Positions 1 to 8,965 are shown, counted from the first letter of the stretch. The stretch: 35,107 nucleotides of DNA from UBA7236 sp044227505 (GCA_044227505.1 JBGAWP010000040.1:1-35107), one strand, 5' to 3'. A program made the numbers and translations. The notes: generated by a model from the sequence alone, not told the origin.

Positions 1-46
1 TGCTTATATCGAAGAAAAAACAAAGGAGTATCTGCTTCTTTAGCAT
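1..46 (-). CDS. Possible 5' end of a gene running off the left edge
   Basis: Reading leftwards from 46, an ATG opens a frame with no stop before the window edge (15 codons, starting MLKKQILLCFFF, which resembles the start of a signal peptide). Fourteen bases upstream, at 60-67, the minus strand reads TTACTTTG, a near match to the Bacteroidota -7 element; the same octamer precedes the substrate-binding protein gene at 17116. No function can be assigned from 15 residues. It could be a chance open frame. Confidence 0.3.
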   Translation of the reverse strand, partial: MLKKQILLCFFFDIS

Positions 47-47
47 A

Positions 48-121
48 AAACTAGCATACCAAAGTAAAATGATCTTGTCTTGGTAAACTTTTTCAAAATA
101 GTATTGTTGAAATGCTAGTTT
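48..121. repeat. Inverted repeat with nested hairpin
   Basis: A perfect 10-bp inverted repeat, AAACTAGCAT at 48-57 and ATGCTAGTTT at 112-121, encloses a second 6-bp pair (TACCAA at 57-62, TTGGTA at 80-85). It overlaps the candidate -7 element of the putative leftward gene, so it may be a regulatory or mobile-element remnant. No family is recognised. Confidence 0.5.
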
Positions 122-261
122 AACAACTATAAATTAAGCATGATGCTTCTTAATCATAAGTTACGGGCAAAATTTTGACGAAATAATTGTATGAATTAAG
201 CAATAAAATAAACAAATACAAGTAATAATTGATTCTTTTCCAAAATATAACACCTATAAAA

Positions 262-1524
262 ATGCGATTGCTCGGCGCATTAGCCAAAATAACCTTAACA
301 CCATATTTTTTCATTATTTCCCTCTATTCTTTTGGTCAATCGCTTGTGCCTAATGGTGGTTTTGAGACCTATAGTTCGCTGCCAAACGACGATTACGACT
401 GGAGTCTTGCAACAGGATGGAACAATGCCGCTACAACCGGCTTTTGCAACACGTCGAATGGCACACCAGACTATTATCATATTTTAGGCACTGGATCTTA
501 TTCCGCACTCCCTACCAACTATTTCGCCGATGTATTTCCCTTTGAGGGAGATGCTGTTATGGGAATTGCCGGTAGAGTTAGCTTATCCCCAGACAGCAGA
601 GAATACATTGCTATTCCACTCACTTCCCCTCTAGTGGTGGGTGAGAGTTATACAATGAGTTATTCTATTACAAATGGCACACCAAATGTGGGTTGCCTTT
701 TTATTGATGGTTGGGGTGCATCACTCAGTATTGGGCCTATATTGCAAACACCAGGTACCAATAATGTTATACCAATTGTTGACTTCGATTATTTTGTGCC
801 TGGTGTATTTAGCGCAGAAGATTGGCAAACGTATACATTTACTTTTACAGCTGATCAAGCATATGATACATTTACATTTGGGAATTTTTTTACAACAGCA
901 AGCCAAACAGTATCAACTTTTGGCGCGGGTTTTTTTAAGGTGGCATATATTTTTTTAGATGATATCTCCATTATACCTGCAACACTATTGCCCATTGAAT
1001 TAGTTTATTTTAATGCAATAACTGAAGATAATAGAACTGTTAAATTAACATGGGAAACAGCTTCTGAAATCAATAACGACTTTTTTACCATCGAGCGCTC
1101 AATTAACGCCACCAATTGGGAAATTGTAACAACAATTGATGGAGCAGTTAACTCAAACACCTTCAAAAATTATGTTGCAAAAGACAACAACCCTTATTCG
1201 GGGGTTTCTTATTATCGCCTGAAACAAACCGATTTTAATGGACAGTTTGAATATACACCCATTAAAAATGTAAACCTAAATGAATTATTTGCGGAGTCTG
1301 TTGAAATATACCCCAATCCAACAGATAATCATATAACAGTTGTTGGCAGTGCCAATGCGTTGTCAGAAGTTCGCATATTTAATATAGTAGGTCAAGATGT
1401 AACTAATTTGACATGTATAAATAATATAAATTCATCAACATTATCGATAGATTTATCGCAATTAGCAGGAGGCATGTATTATGTTAAAACAGGAACTATC
1501 ATCAATAATGTTTATAAAAAATAA
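262..1524 (+). CDS. Secreted protein with T9SS type A sorting domain
   Basis: Predicted exported protein of 420 residues. I chose the ATG at 262 over the TTG 11 codons upstream because it gives a clean signal peptide (basic MRLLGALAK, hydrophobic core, end near SFGQS). The mature protein opens with a PNGGFE motif, common at the start of carbohydrate-binding-like beta-sandwich modules of Bacteroidota surface proteins (about residues 27-245). A segment beginning LPIELVYFNA (about 250-345) is the linker module often seen before T9SS tails. The C-terminus has the sorting-domain hallmarks: IYPNPT, then VRIFNIVGQ, then LAGGMYYVKT, ending in basic residues. The sorting domain directs export and surface anchoring by T9SS. 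The substrate or binding partner is unknown. Neighbours give no operon context. Confidence 0.88.
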   Translation: MRLLGALAKITLTPYFFIISLYSFGQSLVPNGGFETYSSLPNDDYDWSLATGWNNAATTGFCNTSNGTPDYYHILGTGSYSALPTNYFADVFPFEGDAVMGIAGRVSLSPDSREYIAIPLTSPLVVGESYTMSYSITNGTPNVGCLFIDGWGASLSIGPILQTPGTNNVIPIVDFDYFVPGVFSAEDWQTYTFTFTADQAYDTFTFGNFFTTASQTVSTFGAGFFKVAYIFLDDISIIPATLLPIELVYFNAITEDNRTVKLTWETASEINNDFFTIERSINATNWEIVTTIDGAVNSNTFKNYVAKDNNPYSGVSYYRLKQTDFNGQFEYTPIKNVNLNELFAESVEIYPNPTDNHITVVGSANALSEVRIFNIVGQDVTNLTCINNINSSTLSIDLSQLAGGMYYVKTGTIINNVYKK

Positions 1525-1737
1525 TTGAAATTGTAATTTATATCAAAACACAAAATAAATTGCATTCATTCTTCCACTTCTTCTTTTTAAATTAATTTTC
1601 AAGCGGTATTTATTGCCACCAAAAAAAGTTAATCCCACACGACTATATGAAACTAGGGGTTTGGATTTTCATAGCGGTGAAATTCTGTTCTGAATTGCCA
1701 TATATGCAACTGGCTGCTCTTAAGACGCAACTTCTAA
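1525..1737. other. Intergenic, nothing recognised
   Basis: This is the first part of a ~545-bp gene-free stretch (1525-2069). I see no credible coding frame and no clear terminator after the T9SS gene. The rest of the stretch holds the lemA fragment and the attC-like hairpin described separately. Confidence 0.6.
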
Positions 1738-1887
1738 GTGTTGTCCAAAACAATATTTGGTCGCAAAAACCAAGTAGAAAACGCGTTTGGAACCATTGAT
1801 GCCATGCTTAAAAAGCGCTTCGATTTGCTGCCAAACTTGGTTGAAACGGTTAAGCAATACATGACTTACGAGCAAGACACGCTAACG
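1738..1887 (+). pseudogene. lemA fragment (truncated at both ends)
   Basis: The frame GTG 1738 to about 1886 encodes a stretch (RKNQVENAFGTIDAMLKKR, then FDLLPNLVETVKQYM) that matches the conserved core of LemA proteins, whose typical core reads NQVENAF.SIDVMLKKRYDLIPNLVETVK. LemA proteins are about 180-200 residues, with an N-terminal membrane helix and a four-helix bundle. Here only about 45 residues of the first long helices remain. An in-frame TAA precedes the GTG, so the membrane anchor is missing. Similarity ends at DTLT (1875-1886), exactly where the attC-like hairpin starts; the frame then runs through unrelated sequence to a stop at 1944. I read it as a gene scrap, not a functional gene. 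Confidence 0.75.
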
Positions 1888-2015
1888 GTTTGCAGATTTG
1901 CGATGGGCGGGATTTTCAGCACAAATATTTATCCGGAGAACTGAACTTTCTTTAACCACAAAACTGTATGCAAAGCATGAATCCCCGCCTATTGCAAATG
2001 TGCTGTTATAGCCAG
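1879..2015. repeat. attC-like long imperfect hairpin
   Basis: The left arm (1882-1917: CTAACG, then ATTTGCGATGGGCGGGATT) and the right arm (1979-2010: GAATCCCCGCCTATTGCAAA, then CTGTTAT) are imperfect reverse complements separated by about 65 bp. The outer ends read CTAAC on the left and GTTATAG on the right. Integron attC sites share this layout: 60-140 bp, inner arms paired with mismatches, RYYYAAC at one end and GTTRRRY at the other. The fit to those core consensuses is partial. No integrase gene is in the window. It may be an attC-type cassette site or a related Bacteroidota palindromic repeat. Confidence 0.55.
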
Positions 2016-2069
2016 TGGTGGAGTACTCGGTTTGAAATTCAGTTCGCCTTTATTTCAAAGCTCAAAAAA

Positions 2070-4073
2070 TTATTTCATTGCCTCAATCGTTGCATTTGTA
2101 ATAGTGATGGTATTGTCTGTATCAGCAGCTGACCAGGTAAATGTTAAATCAATTGTTTGGTTTGTTTCAGTATTTAATGTTATGGTAGATGTATTCACCA
2201 TTTCCCTTGTAAATCCATTCGTTGCATTTGAATTATAACCAAAACTTCCCTGAGCTGCTATGGTGCCTGACGTTCCGATTGTGTAGCAGGTAAATATAAC
2301 TGTTATTTCAACGCGCCGGTTACTCAGTGAAGCAGGTGCTGCGCCTGTAGTAGATGCAATTTCTGTTGATCCTAATTTAGCTTTCACTGTCCAGTTGGGA
2401 GCAGATGCATCAGTGCTCACATAACCATATGCCTTTATTATGTAGGTTTTCCCAACTGTCAAGGTATTAGCGTTAATGGTTAATGATCCGGTTCCTGATG
2501 CCAATAAAGTTGTTTCTATAGTTGTATTGGCAATAGTTTTAAATGCGGTAGACGTATAGTTTGAGCTGGCGTTTATCGTAATTGCACCTGAACCATTACT
2601 TACGGAAATACCAGTGCCAGAAGTAAGTGTTGTTTTTTCAAATGTACTGCCTGTTGTTTTTCCGATCAATAATTCACCGTCAGAAATTGTTGTATTCTGA
2701 TACTTAGATAATTTCCCGGATGAATTAACAATCAAATCACGATTAGACCCTACAGAAAAGGTTTCTCCTGAAGCAGGAGTTCCTCCGCCAATATTAGATC
2801 CATGTGCATTTATAGTCATTGCGGTAACAGAAGAGCCTGCAGTTTTCAATCTGAATTTAATCGCAGCGCCATTTGAATTTCTAATATTGTCAATATAGGA
2901 TATATCTTGGTCGTTGTCTAGCCAAATATTTAATCCCTTTAACGCATTGTTGTTTTGTAGAAATAATCCAACATCTGCTGTATTTGTTTCCGATTCTACT
3001 GTGAAAAAACGACTGTCATAATCATCTTCTGGATCAGTGCCATCGCTCCATAAATCAGGATATGCGATTGGTATGATTTTATTGTATGTTAAGCCACCAT
3101 TTCCTGCAGCATCTACCAAAAAACTGAAATGATCATTTGTTGTTCCTATCCTGGTCGTTTGGATTGCACAATATGCACCTTGGGAACTTAGGGAATGCGT
3201 TTCTGAGGCATATACACCAAATACACCACGATTTGTATGTTCAAAACCATAGTCATCACAATCCTCTGGGTCTTCAAAGGGGCAAAGCACATAGCCTTTC
3301 CCTACAAATTCAACCATTGCTTGATCAAGTACAGTACTTGCAGGCTCACTTTCGGTTCCATTTGCAGTTCGGCCTCCAAATGTGCATGTTTTTGTTTCCG
3401 TGCCTGAATAAGTTGAAACACTAACACCACCATCCTGCTTAGGAGATTCAGAATCGGCATCATGAGTAATATTAATATCAAGTTTGCCTGCACCAGCTAT
3501 AAAATTCGCACAGTTTTTCATATCAAATTCTCCGCTGAGCCATTGATAACCATAAACCCCATTTAGTGATAAAAACAACGTTTTAGTTGAATTTGTATAA
3601 CTAAAACCGCTGCCGGGATTTGAAGTAAAAGCTAAGGATGGTGTGGTTTGATCAACCCCATCGGTTAAAAATAAGTTCGTGGTTGATCCTGATATGGATA
3701 AATCACTTGTAAAGGTTTTTGGCCCGGCAAATGTCTGACCCGATCCAGATGTATTAACCACCCCTCTTGTTGAAGATCCTGCATCAGGAAGATTGAATAT
3801 GATTGCGCCGGCTGAGAATGCAATATTAAAATCTGACCCACTAGTACCTGGAGCTAAGGTCTTCCATTCTAATGCATCTGGAGATGAGTTTGAACCAAGT
3901 AATTGATTAGATAGTGAATAACCTGATATCCCGTCAAGTTTGAGCGTATAATTTACTGATGTGTTTCCAGAATTAACATCATTTATTAGAATTGGATCTG
4001 TTGTAGTACATGTAACTTGGGCATGAACTTGCAGTATACCAAGAATGCTGAGAAAAAAAAAGATGTATTTCAT
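2070..4073 (-). CDS. Large secreted protein, tail-fibre-like
   Basis: Predicted exported protein of 667 residues. The ATG at 4073 is preferred over the start nine codons upstream because MKYIFFFLSILGILQVHAQ is a standard signal peptide. The rest is rich in Ser, Thr, Gly and Asn. A segment near residues 101-121 (STRGVVNTSG, then TFAGPKTF) resembles the repeated head segments of phage-tail-fibre or fibre-like surface proteins in Bacteroidota. The C-terminal ~150 residues (from about TIANTTIETTLL) look like a beta-sandwich or jelly-roll receptor-binding domain. There is no T9SS tail, no membrane anchor and no chaperone-peptidase motif that I can see. It starts 10 bp after the stop of the upstream T9SS gene on the same strand, so the two are probably co-transcribed. 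An adhesive or structural surface role is inference. Confidence 0.75.
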   Translation of the reverse strand: MKYIFFFLSILGILQVHAQVTCTTTDPILINDVNSGNTSVNYTLKLDGISGYSLSNQLLGSNSSPDALEWKTLAPGTSGSDFNIAFSAGAIIFNLPDAGSSTRGVVNTSGSGQTFAGPKTFTSDLSISGSTTNLFLTDGVDQTTPSLAFTSNPGSGFSYTNSTKTLFLSLNGVYGYQWLSGEFDMKNCANFIAGAGKLDINITHDADSESPKQDGGVSVSTYSGTETKTCTFGGRTANGTESEPASTVLDQAMVEFVGKGYVLCPFEDPEDCDDYGFEHTNRGVFGVYASETHSLSSQGAYCAIQTTRIGTTNDHFSFLVDAAGNGGLTYNKIIPIAYPDLWSDGTDPEDDYDSRFFTVESETNTADVGLFLQNNNALKGLNIWLDNDQDISYIDNIRNSNGAAIKFRLKTAGSSVTAMTINAHGSNIGGGTPASGETFSVGSNRDLIVNSSGKLSKYQNTTISDGELLIGKTTGSTFEKTTLTSGTGISVSNGSGAITINASSNYTSTAFKTIANTTIETTLLASGTGSLTINANTLTVGKTYIIKAYGYVSTDASAPNWTVKAKLGSTEIASTTGAAPASLSNRRVEITVIFTCYTIGTSGTIAAQGSFGYNSNATNGFTREMVNTSTITLNTETNQTIDLTFTWSAADTDNTITITNATIEAMK

Positions 4074-4083
4074 ATTAATTGAT

Positions 4084-6231
4084 TTATAGACTTTGAACAA
4101 TAATTGGTTTTTTCACAGAATTGTTACCAAATGATATTTGTATTTCGTAAATTCCAGTTACAAAATTTATTAACTTTATGGAAATAGTGGAATCACTATG
4201 AAAATTGTTAGAATATACAATCCGTCCTGTTATATCATATATTTTGATGAGTATATACGGCTGATCTACATGCATTAATTTGATTATAAAAAAACCATTG
4301 TTTGGATTTGGATAAATTCGAAAATCCGGTATAGTTAAATTATAAATTGAAGTTATACCTTCGTCAATACTGTCATTACAATTATCATCCAAGCCGTTAA
4401 GAATTTCTGATATACCCGGATTAATGTCTGAATTTGTGTCATCGCAATCCGTGCTATCTGTTACATAACCTGGTGGTGCAAAAGTATTACAAAAAGCTGC
4501 CGGATTAAATACATCGCCATAAGAATCACTGTCCGCATCTGCATAATAGGTAATCATTGCATGAATTAAATTATTGGAATCATCGCAATCAGATGAATCG
4601 GAAACATAATTGGCAATCTCGGTTAAGCATGTTGTTGTATCAATTAATGAATTGCCATAGCCATCATTATCGTTATCTGCATAAAATACAGATAAGAGCA
4701 AGCCTTCATCGATACCACCATCACAATTATCATCAATAACATTACAAATTTCTATTGCAGTAGGGTTTATCTCTCCTATCGTATCATTACAATCGCCTTG
4801 ATTCGCCACATATCCAAAAGGAGCAAAACATGCAAATATGCTATCATCAGAATTGCCGAATCCATCATTATCGGTATCTAAATAAAAAGCTGTTTTTTCG
4901 CAAGTGTCGGGGAATAATTTAATTATCCAAAAATCCTGATACCCATTGTTATCTTCCGTCTTATCACCGGAAGCAGGGGATAAAGAGGTGCCTCCGAGAA
5001 TCTGTCCGCTATCGACTGTATTTGAGCAGGTTGTAAGATTATCATCTGACCAGCCTCCAAACGTTTTTTGCCATAATATATTACCAATATTATCCAGTTT
5101 GATTATCCAATAATCAGCAAAACCAATATTAACTTCTGTCTTATCCCCTGAAATATCTGAACTACTATAACCACCTACCATAAACCCTTCATCAGCAGTT
5201 TGATGAATGTCTGTTAATACATCGGATAAATTTCCCCCAATATCATTTTGCCATTGAATATTGCCTAAACTGTCGAGTTGGACGACCCAATAGTCGTAGT
5301 CGCCTTGTGTTGGCTCTGTTTTGTTACCTGAAATTGGAGAGTTGGAAAATCCACCAACTATATACCCATTACTTACCGTCTGCAAAATATTATAAGGCCT
5401 ATCAAGTTGGCCACCGCCGATAGTTTTTTGCCATAAAATTTCGCCCATGCTATCTAACCTAATAACCCAATAATCTTCGCTGCCAAAACTCATTTCAGTT
5501 TTATCTCCTGAAATACTTGAACTACTTTTACCACATGTAATATAACCTCCTTCTGTGCAAACTTGAATGCAATATAAGAAGTCCTGTCCTGTCCCACCAA
5601 TATCATTCTGCCATTCGATATTACCTAAAGAGTCAATTTTTACAATCCAATAATCTTCACTTCCAGAAATATTTGCCTCTGTTTTATCACCCGAAATAGG
5701 TGAATTTGACCAACCGCCCAATATGTAACCACCATCTGGAGCCTGCTCAACGGAATATAATAAATCGGAACCCGAACCTCCAATATCGTTTTGCCATTGA
5801 ATACTGCCAGTACTATCTAATTTAATAATCCAAAAATCAAAACTCCCTGCAACAGTTTCTTCTGTCTTATTTCCGGATATACCTGACAATGATGATCCGG
5901 CAAGTAAATACCCTTTATCACTTGTCTGTGTTAAATCATATAAGTCATCGTTACTTGAGCCGCCGAAAGATTTTTGCCATTGGATATTTCCAAAATAGTT
6001 TAATTTAATTATCCAATAGTCGGTGCCACCATATAGCGTATCTGTTTTATCACCAATAATCCCAGATTGCGAGGAGCCTCCAACAATAAATCCACTATCA
6101 ATTGTTTGGCAAATTGTCAATTGGTCAGATAAATCTCCTCCAATTGTATTCTGCCATTCAATACCCGGAGCCTGCGAAAAAGAATTAGTTGAGCATTGAA
6201 TCATGTAAAAAATAGTAATCAGTCGTCTCAT
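4084..6231 (-). CDS. T9SS cargo with seven repeats and MopE-like motifs
   Basis: Predicted exported protein of 715 residues. The ATG at 6231 is chosen because the candidate promoter (6246-6273) lies between it and the alternative GTG at 6270; MRRLITIFYMIQCSTNSFSQ then acts as signal peptide. Residues about 22-440 hold seven repeats of about 60 residues, each with WQN/K.IGG, Q..DGGY..GG.S, ISGDKTE and DYWI.KLDS.GN, likely a beta-propeller-like domain. Residues about 445-625 carry three Asp-rich segments (YLDTDNDGFGN, YADNDNDGYGN, YADADSDSYGD) with DCDD and DDNC/DEG signatures of the MopE-type putative metal-binding motif, probably binding Ca2+. The tail (FRIYPNPNNGF, then IKIYDITGRIVYS, then FVTGIYEIQI) is a T9SS type A sorting domain. 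The ligand is unknown. Confidence 0.88.
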   Translation of the reverse strand: MRRLITIFYMIQCSTNSFSQAPGIEWQNTIGGDLSDQLTICQTIDSGFIVGGSSQSGIIGDKTDTLYGGTDYWIIKLNYFGNIQWQKSFGGSSNDDLYDLTQTSDKGYLLAGSSLSGISGNKTEETVAGSFDFWIIKLDSTGSIQWQNDIGGSGSDLLYSVEQAPDGGYILGGWSNSPISGDKTEANISGSEDYWIVKIDSLGNIEWQNDIGGTGQDFLYCIQVCTEGGYITCGKSSSSISGDKTEMSFGSEDYWVIRLDSMGEILWQKTIGGGQLDRPYNILQTVSNGYIVGGFSNSPISGNKTEPTQGDYDYWVVQLDSLGNIQWQNDIGGNLSDVLTDIHQTADEGFMVGGYSSSDISGDKTEVNIGFADYWIIKLDNIGNILWQKTFGGWSDDNLTTCSNTVDSGQILGGTSLSPASGDKTEDNNGYQDFWIIKLFPDTCEKTAFYLDTDNDGFGNSDDSIFACFAPFGYVANQGDCNDTIGEINPTAIEICNVIDDNCDGGIDEGLLLSVFYADNDNDGYGNSLIDTTTCLTEIANYVSDSSDCDDSNNLIHAMITYYADADSDSYGDVFNPAAFCNTFAPPGYVTDSTDCDDTNSDINPGISEILNGLDDNCNDSIDEGITSIYNLTIPDFRIYPNPNNGFFIIKLMHVDQPYILIKIYDITGRIVYSNNFHSDSTISIKLINFVTGIYEIQISFGNNSVKKPIIVQSL

Positions 6232-6245
6232 ACATAGTAAATATA

Positions 6246-6273
6246 CAAAATTATCATTGAAATAGCCCACAAA
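6246..6273 (-). promoter_or_regulatory. Candidate promoter of the MopE-like T9SS gene
   Basis: On the minus strand TTTG (6273-6270) is followed after 16 bases by TAATTTTG (6253-6246), matching the Bacteroidota TTTG / TAnnTTTG promoter with a slightly short spacer. It sits 14 bases upstream of the ATG at 6231 and supports that start. Confidence 0.45.
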
Positions 6274-6337
6274 TTAAAGTTGCTTAATTGGGAACCGCTA
6301 TCTGCTTTAAGGTCAACAAACCATTGGCTATAACTAC

Positions 6338-6364
6338 TTTATTGGAGAAGTTTTCTCCAATAAA
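6338..6364. terminator. Perfect 12-bp stem-loop downstream of dsbD
   Basis: TTTATTGGAGAA (6338-6349), loop GTT, TTCTCCAATAAA (6353-6364) form a perfect hairpin 110 bp past the dsbD stop. It may end the dsbD transcript, but there is no long U-run after the stem on either strand, so a classical intrinsic terminator is uncertain. Confidence 0.4.
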
Positions 6365-6475
6365 ACTTCCCCTATCCTTCCTAAACAGCAGGATATGAGA
6401 ATAACCAATATTCAAATCTACACATTATTTTTTAAAGAAAACGAAATGCTAATATTCTTTTGCAGTGGAATAATA

Positions 6476-8908
6476 TCAGTTCTCCGCAACCACCCCTATA
6501 CTTTTAAAAGTTTCTATCCCACATTCTAAAAATCCCTGATACTCCGCTTCATCAGGTGTGTAGCCGCGCGGTTGATTTAATACCTTGCCGTCGGGGGCAA
6601 TTAATACGTAGTAAGGTTGAGAGTTGGTGTTAAATTCCCGGGCCTGGAAGTCGCTCCATTTGTTGCCAATGCTGCGCACTTTATTTCCGGTGTGTGCAGA
6701 TATATATTGATCTTCCAGACGCAATGCCTCTTTATCGTCAACATATAAACTCACCAAAACATATTCCTCATTAATTAATTTATATACTTCTTCATTCGGC
6801 CAAACATGTTCTTCCATTTTTCTACAATTTACACATGCCCATCCGGTGAAATCTATCATAATAGGTTTGTTCACTTCTTTTGCATAGGCAACTGCTTCGT
6901 CCATGTCGTGAAAACAATTTAATGCCAGAGGACATTCGCTGTCGTAATGATAAAGACTATAAAACATGGGTGGCGTAAATCCACTTATCAATGCGAGATT
7001 TTTTCCTTTTTGCAGACCACTTGCAAAATATAAAGAGAGTGATAAAAAAAGCAGTGCAAAAATGCCTCGCGGTATTCCGAATTTAACTTTTTTATCATCA
7101 TGGGGAAAACGGATAACTCCGATAAGATATAAAAAAGTAAGCAAAGAAAATAATGCCCACAACCCTAAAAATATTTCTCGTTTTAAAAATCCCCAGTGGT
7201 ACGCAAGATCAACGTTCGATAAAAATTTAATGGCAAATGCAAGTTCAATAAATGCGAAAACAATTTTAACCTCATTTAACCATCCACCACTTTTTGGCAA
7301 TTTATTTAATAGCTGTGGAAATAATGCGAGTAAAGTAAATGCAAGCGCAAATGCCGTTCCGAACCCAACCATACCGGCGCTTAATGCAGCTCCTCCACCT
7401 TTTAAACTATTTGCAAGTAAAGAACCCAATATCGGACCGGTGCATGAAAAGGATACAATACATAGGGTAACTGCCATGAAAAAAATTCCTAATAATCCAC
7501 CCACATCGGAAGCACTGTCGGTTTTATTTGCCCATTTTGTAGGTAATTTAATCTCGAATAATCCGAATAAGGATAATGCAAATAATATGAACACAAAAAA
7601 GAATACCATATTCACTACATTATTTGTAGAGAAGGCATTTAATGCATCACCTGATAATCCGAATAATAAAAAAGGTAAGGAAACAAGAAAATAAACTAAT
7701 ATGATACTAAATCCATAAAAAGAAGCTTCAAAAATTCCCTTCCTCCTGCTTGCGGACCTTTTTGTAAAAAAAGAAATGGTAAATGGTATCATCGGAAAAG
7801 TACAGGGCATTAATAAACCAATTAATCCTCCGATAAAGCCTAAAATAAAGGTGCTGAACAATCCCTTATTATTTGCATTAGTAATTTCCTGATCTGCTAC
7901 GGGATCACATGTGGCCTGACGCGCATAGGAAGTATCCACAACAAAATTTCCAAATATATTTGCCGGCGTTTCTAAAGATCCGGTTTCTGTATCTATCACT
8001 TCAATTATAGCATCTCCGCTCAATTTAAAGGTGAAATCTTTAATGCCGAATTTACATTGTATTGCATCACAGGTTTGAAAATCAATATATCCAATTATGG
8101 TGGCATTGGCCGAATCTACTTTTATTTTCTGCCTTACTTCTAATTTTTCGTGATAATATTTGGTGATCTTATTTTCAAATAATGGTTCCGGTTTATTTTC
8201 AGCATGTCCTATTTCTTCTGCCTTTCCGATCAACTGATAATTTTTCCCGTTATTTTCAAAAATAATTTTCATGGGTTGAGCTGCATCTTTGGGTGAATCC
8301 TGAGAATATAATTTCCAGGTAGGCGCAACAGTCGCAGTAAATTTTAACCAATACTCTGTATCATTTATTTTTTCAGTAGTAAATTTCCAGGTAACAGGAT
8401 CTTTTATTTTGGAATAGTCGCTGGTAAAATCACCGTTATAAGTATTTGCAATAGCTGTAAGATCAAAACTAAAATCGTGCGAAAATGCCATACATTGTTT
8501 ATCGTCGCAACTCATAAAATCGATATACCCTTTTACAGTAACATTTTTGCTGACTTTAACCGTTTGTTTGAGTACGAGTTTTTTATGATAAAATTTAATT
8601 ACCTGATTTTGAAAAAGAGGTTCCACTTCCTCTTCCTTTCTTCCAAGCTCTGTCATTTCGCCTACCAATTCAACACCATCCGGAAGATCTTCGAAAATAA
8701 GTGAGGTTGGAATAGGTCCGTCTTCAGGAACATCATGTGAATACACTTTCCAACCCTCATCAATGGCCGCAACAAAAATGAGAATATATTCATTTGGAAC
8801 TCCACTGGCAGTAACCGAAGTTTCCCATTTAACGGGTTTTAATAATTGGCCCTTGGCTTGAAAAGTGACTAAAAGTATCAGTAGAAATTGAAAAAACTTT
8901 TTTCCCAT
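6476..8908 (-). CDS. dsbD: Thiol:disulfide interchange protein DsbD with duplicated N-domain
   Basis: Inner-membrane protein (810 residues) that moves electrons from cytoplasmic thioredoxin to the periplasm. A signal peptide (1-20) is followed by two tandem DsbD-alpha-like domains, each containing a Cys-x4-Cys pair (C134/C139 in SCDDKQC; C280/C285 in TCDAIQC) and the parallel motifs EPLF.N...K.YH.KL and GYIDF. The CcdA-like membrane core spans about 350-635, with its conserved cysteines in MPCTFP (C369) and in FSCTGP (C489). A C-terminal thioredoxin-like domain holds WACVNC (C692, C695). The usual DsbD has one N-terminal domain and is about 560-700 residues, so the duplication makes this one long. 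It follows purQ on the same strand but after 93 bp containing its own candidate promoter and an inverted repeat. Confidence in the family is high. Confidence 0.95.
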   Translation of the reverse strand: MGKKFFQFLLILLVTFQAKGQLLKPVKWETSVTASGVPNEYILIFVAAIDEGWKVYSHDVPEDGPIPTSLIFEDLPDGVELVGEMTELGRKEEEVEPLFQNQVIKFYHKKLVLKQTVKVSKNVTVKGYIDFMSCDDKQCMAFSHDFSFDLTAIANTYNGDFTSDYSKIKDPVTWKFTTEKINDTEYWLKFTATVAPTWKLYSQDSPKDAAQPMKIIFENNGKNYQLIGKAEEIGHAENKPEPLFENKITKYYHEKLEVRQKIKVDSANATIIGYIDFQTCDAIQCKFGIKDFTFKLSGDAIIEVIDTETGSLETPANIFGNFVVDTSYARQATCDPVADQEITNANNKGLFSTFILGFIGGLIGLLMPCTFPMIPFTISFFTKRSASRRKGIFEASFYGFSIILVYFLVSLPFLLFGLSGDALNAFSTNNVVNMVFFFVFILFALSLFGLFEIKLPTKWANKTDSASDVGGLLGIFFMAVTLCIVSFSCTGPILGSLLANSLKGGGAALSAGMVGFGTAFALAFTLLALFPQLLNKLPKSGGWLNEVKIVFAFIELAFAIKFLSNVDLAYHWGFLKREIFLGLWALFSLLTFLYLIGVIRFPHDDKKVKFGIPRGIFALLFLSLSLYFASGLQKGKNLALISGFTPPMFYSLYHYDSECPLALNCFHDMDEAVAYAKEVNKPIMIDFTGWACVNCRKMEEHVWPNEEVYKLINEEYVLVSLYVDDKEALRLEDQYISAHTGNKVRSIGNKWSDFQAREFNTNSQPYYVLIAPDGKVLNQPRGYTPDEAEYQGFLECGIETFKSIGVVAEN

Positions 8909-8928
8909 CAGATCGGATTTTGGCTGTG

Positions 8929-8965
8929 CAAAGTTAACGAATTAGGCCTCACAGCAGTTCGTTAA
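8929..8965 (-). promoter_or_regulatory. dsbD -7 element and overlapping inverted repeat
   Basis: On the minus strand TAACTTTG (8936-8929) exactly fits the TAnnTTTG -7 consensus, 20 bases before the dsbD ATG. A perfect 8-bp inverted repeat, TTAACGAA at 8934-8941 and TTCGTTAA at 8958-8965, overlaps it and covers the -10 to -35 area, the position expected of an operator. I see no TTG at the -33 position. The regulator is unknown. Confidence 0.42.

Noticed and set aside
1..43. 3' end of a plus-strand gene at the left edge (AYIEEKTKEYLLL then stop)
   Set aside because: Thirteen codons cannot be distinguished from chance, and a competing frame and a minus-strand start are equally possible.
2032..2238. 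68-codon plus-strand frame
   Set aside because: It is antisense to the end of the fibre-like gene and has no recognisable features.
6966..7694. 242-codon open frame antisense to dsbD
   Set aside because: It lies inside a certain dsbD gene, has no family resemblance and a composition (many Asn/Lys/Pro) typical of antisense translation.
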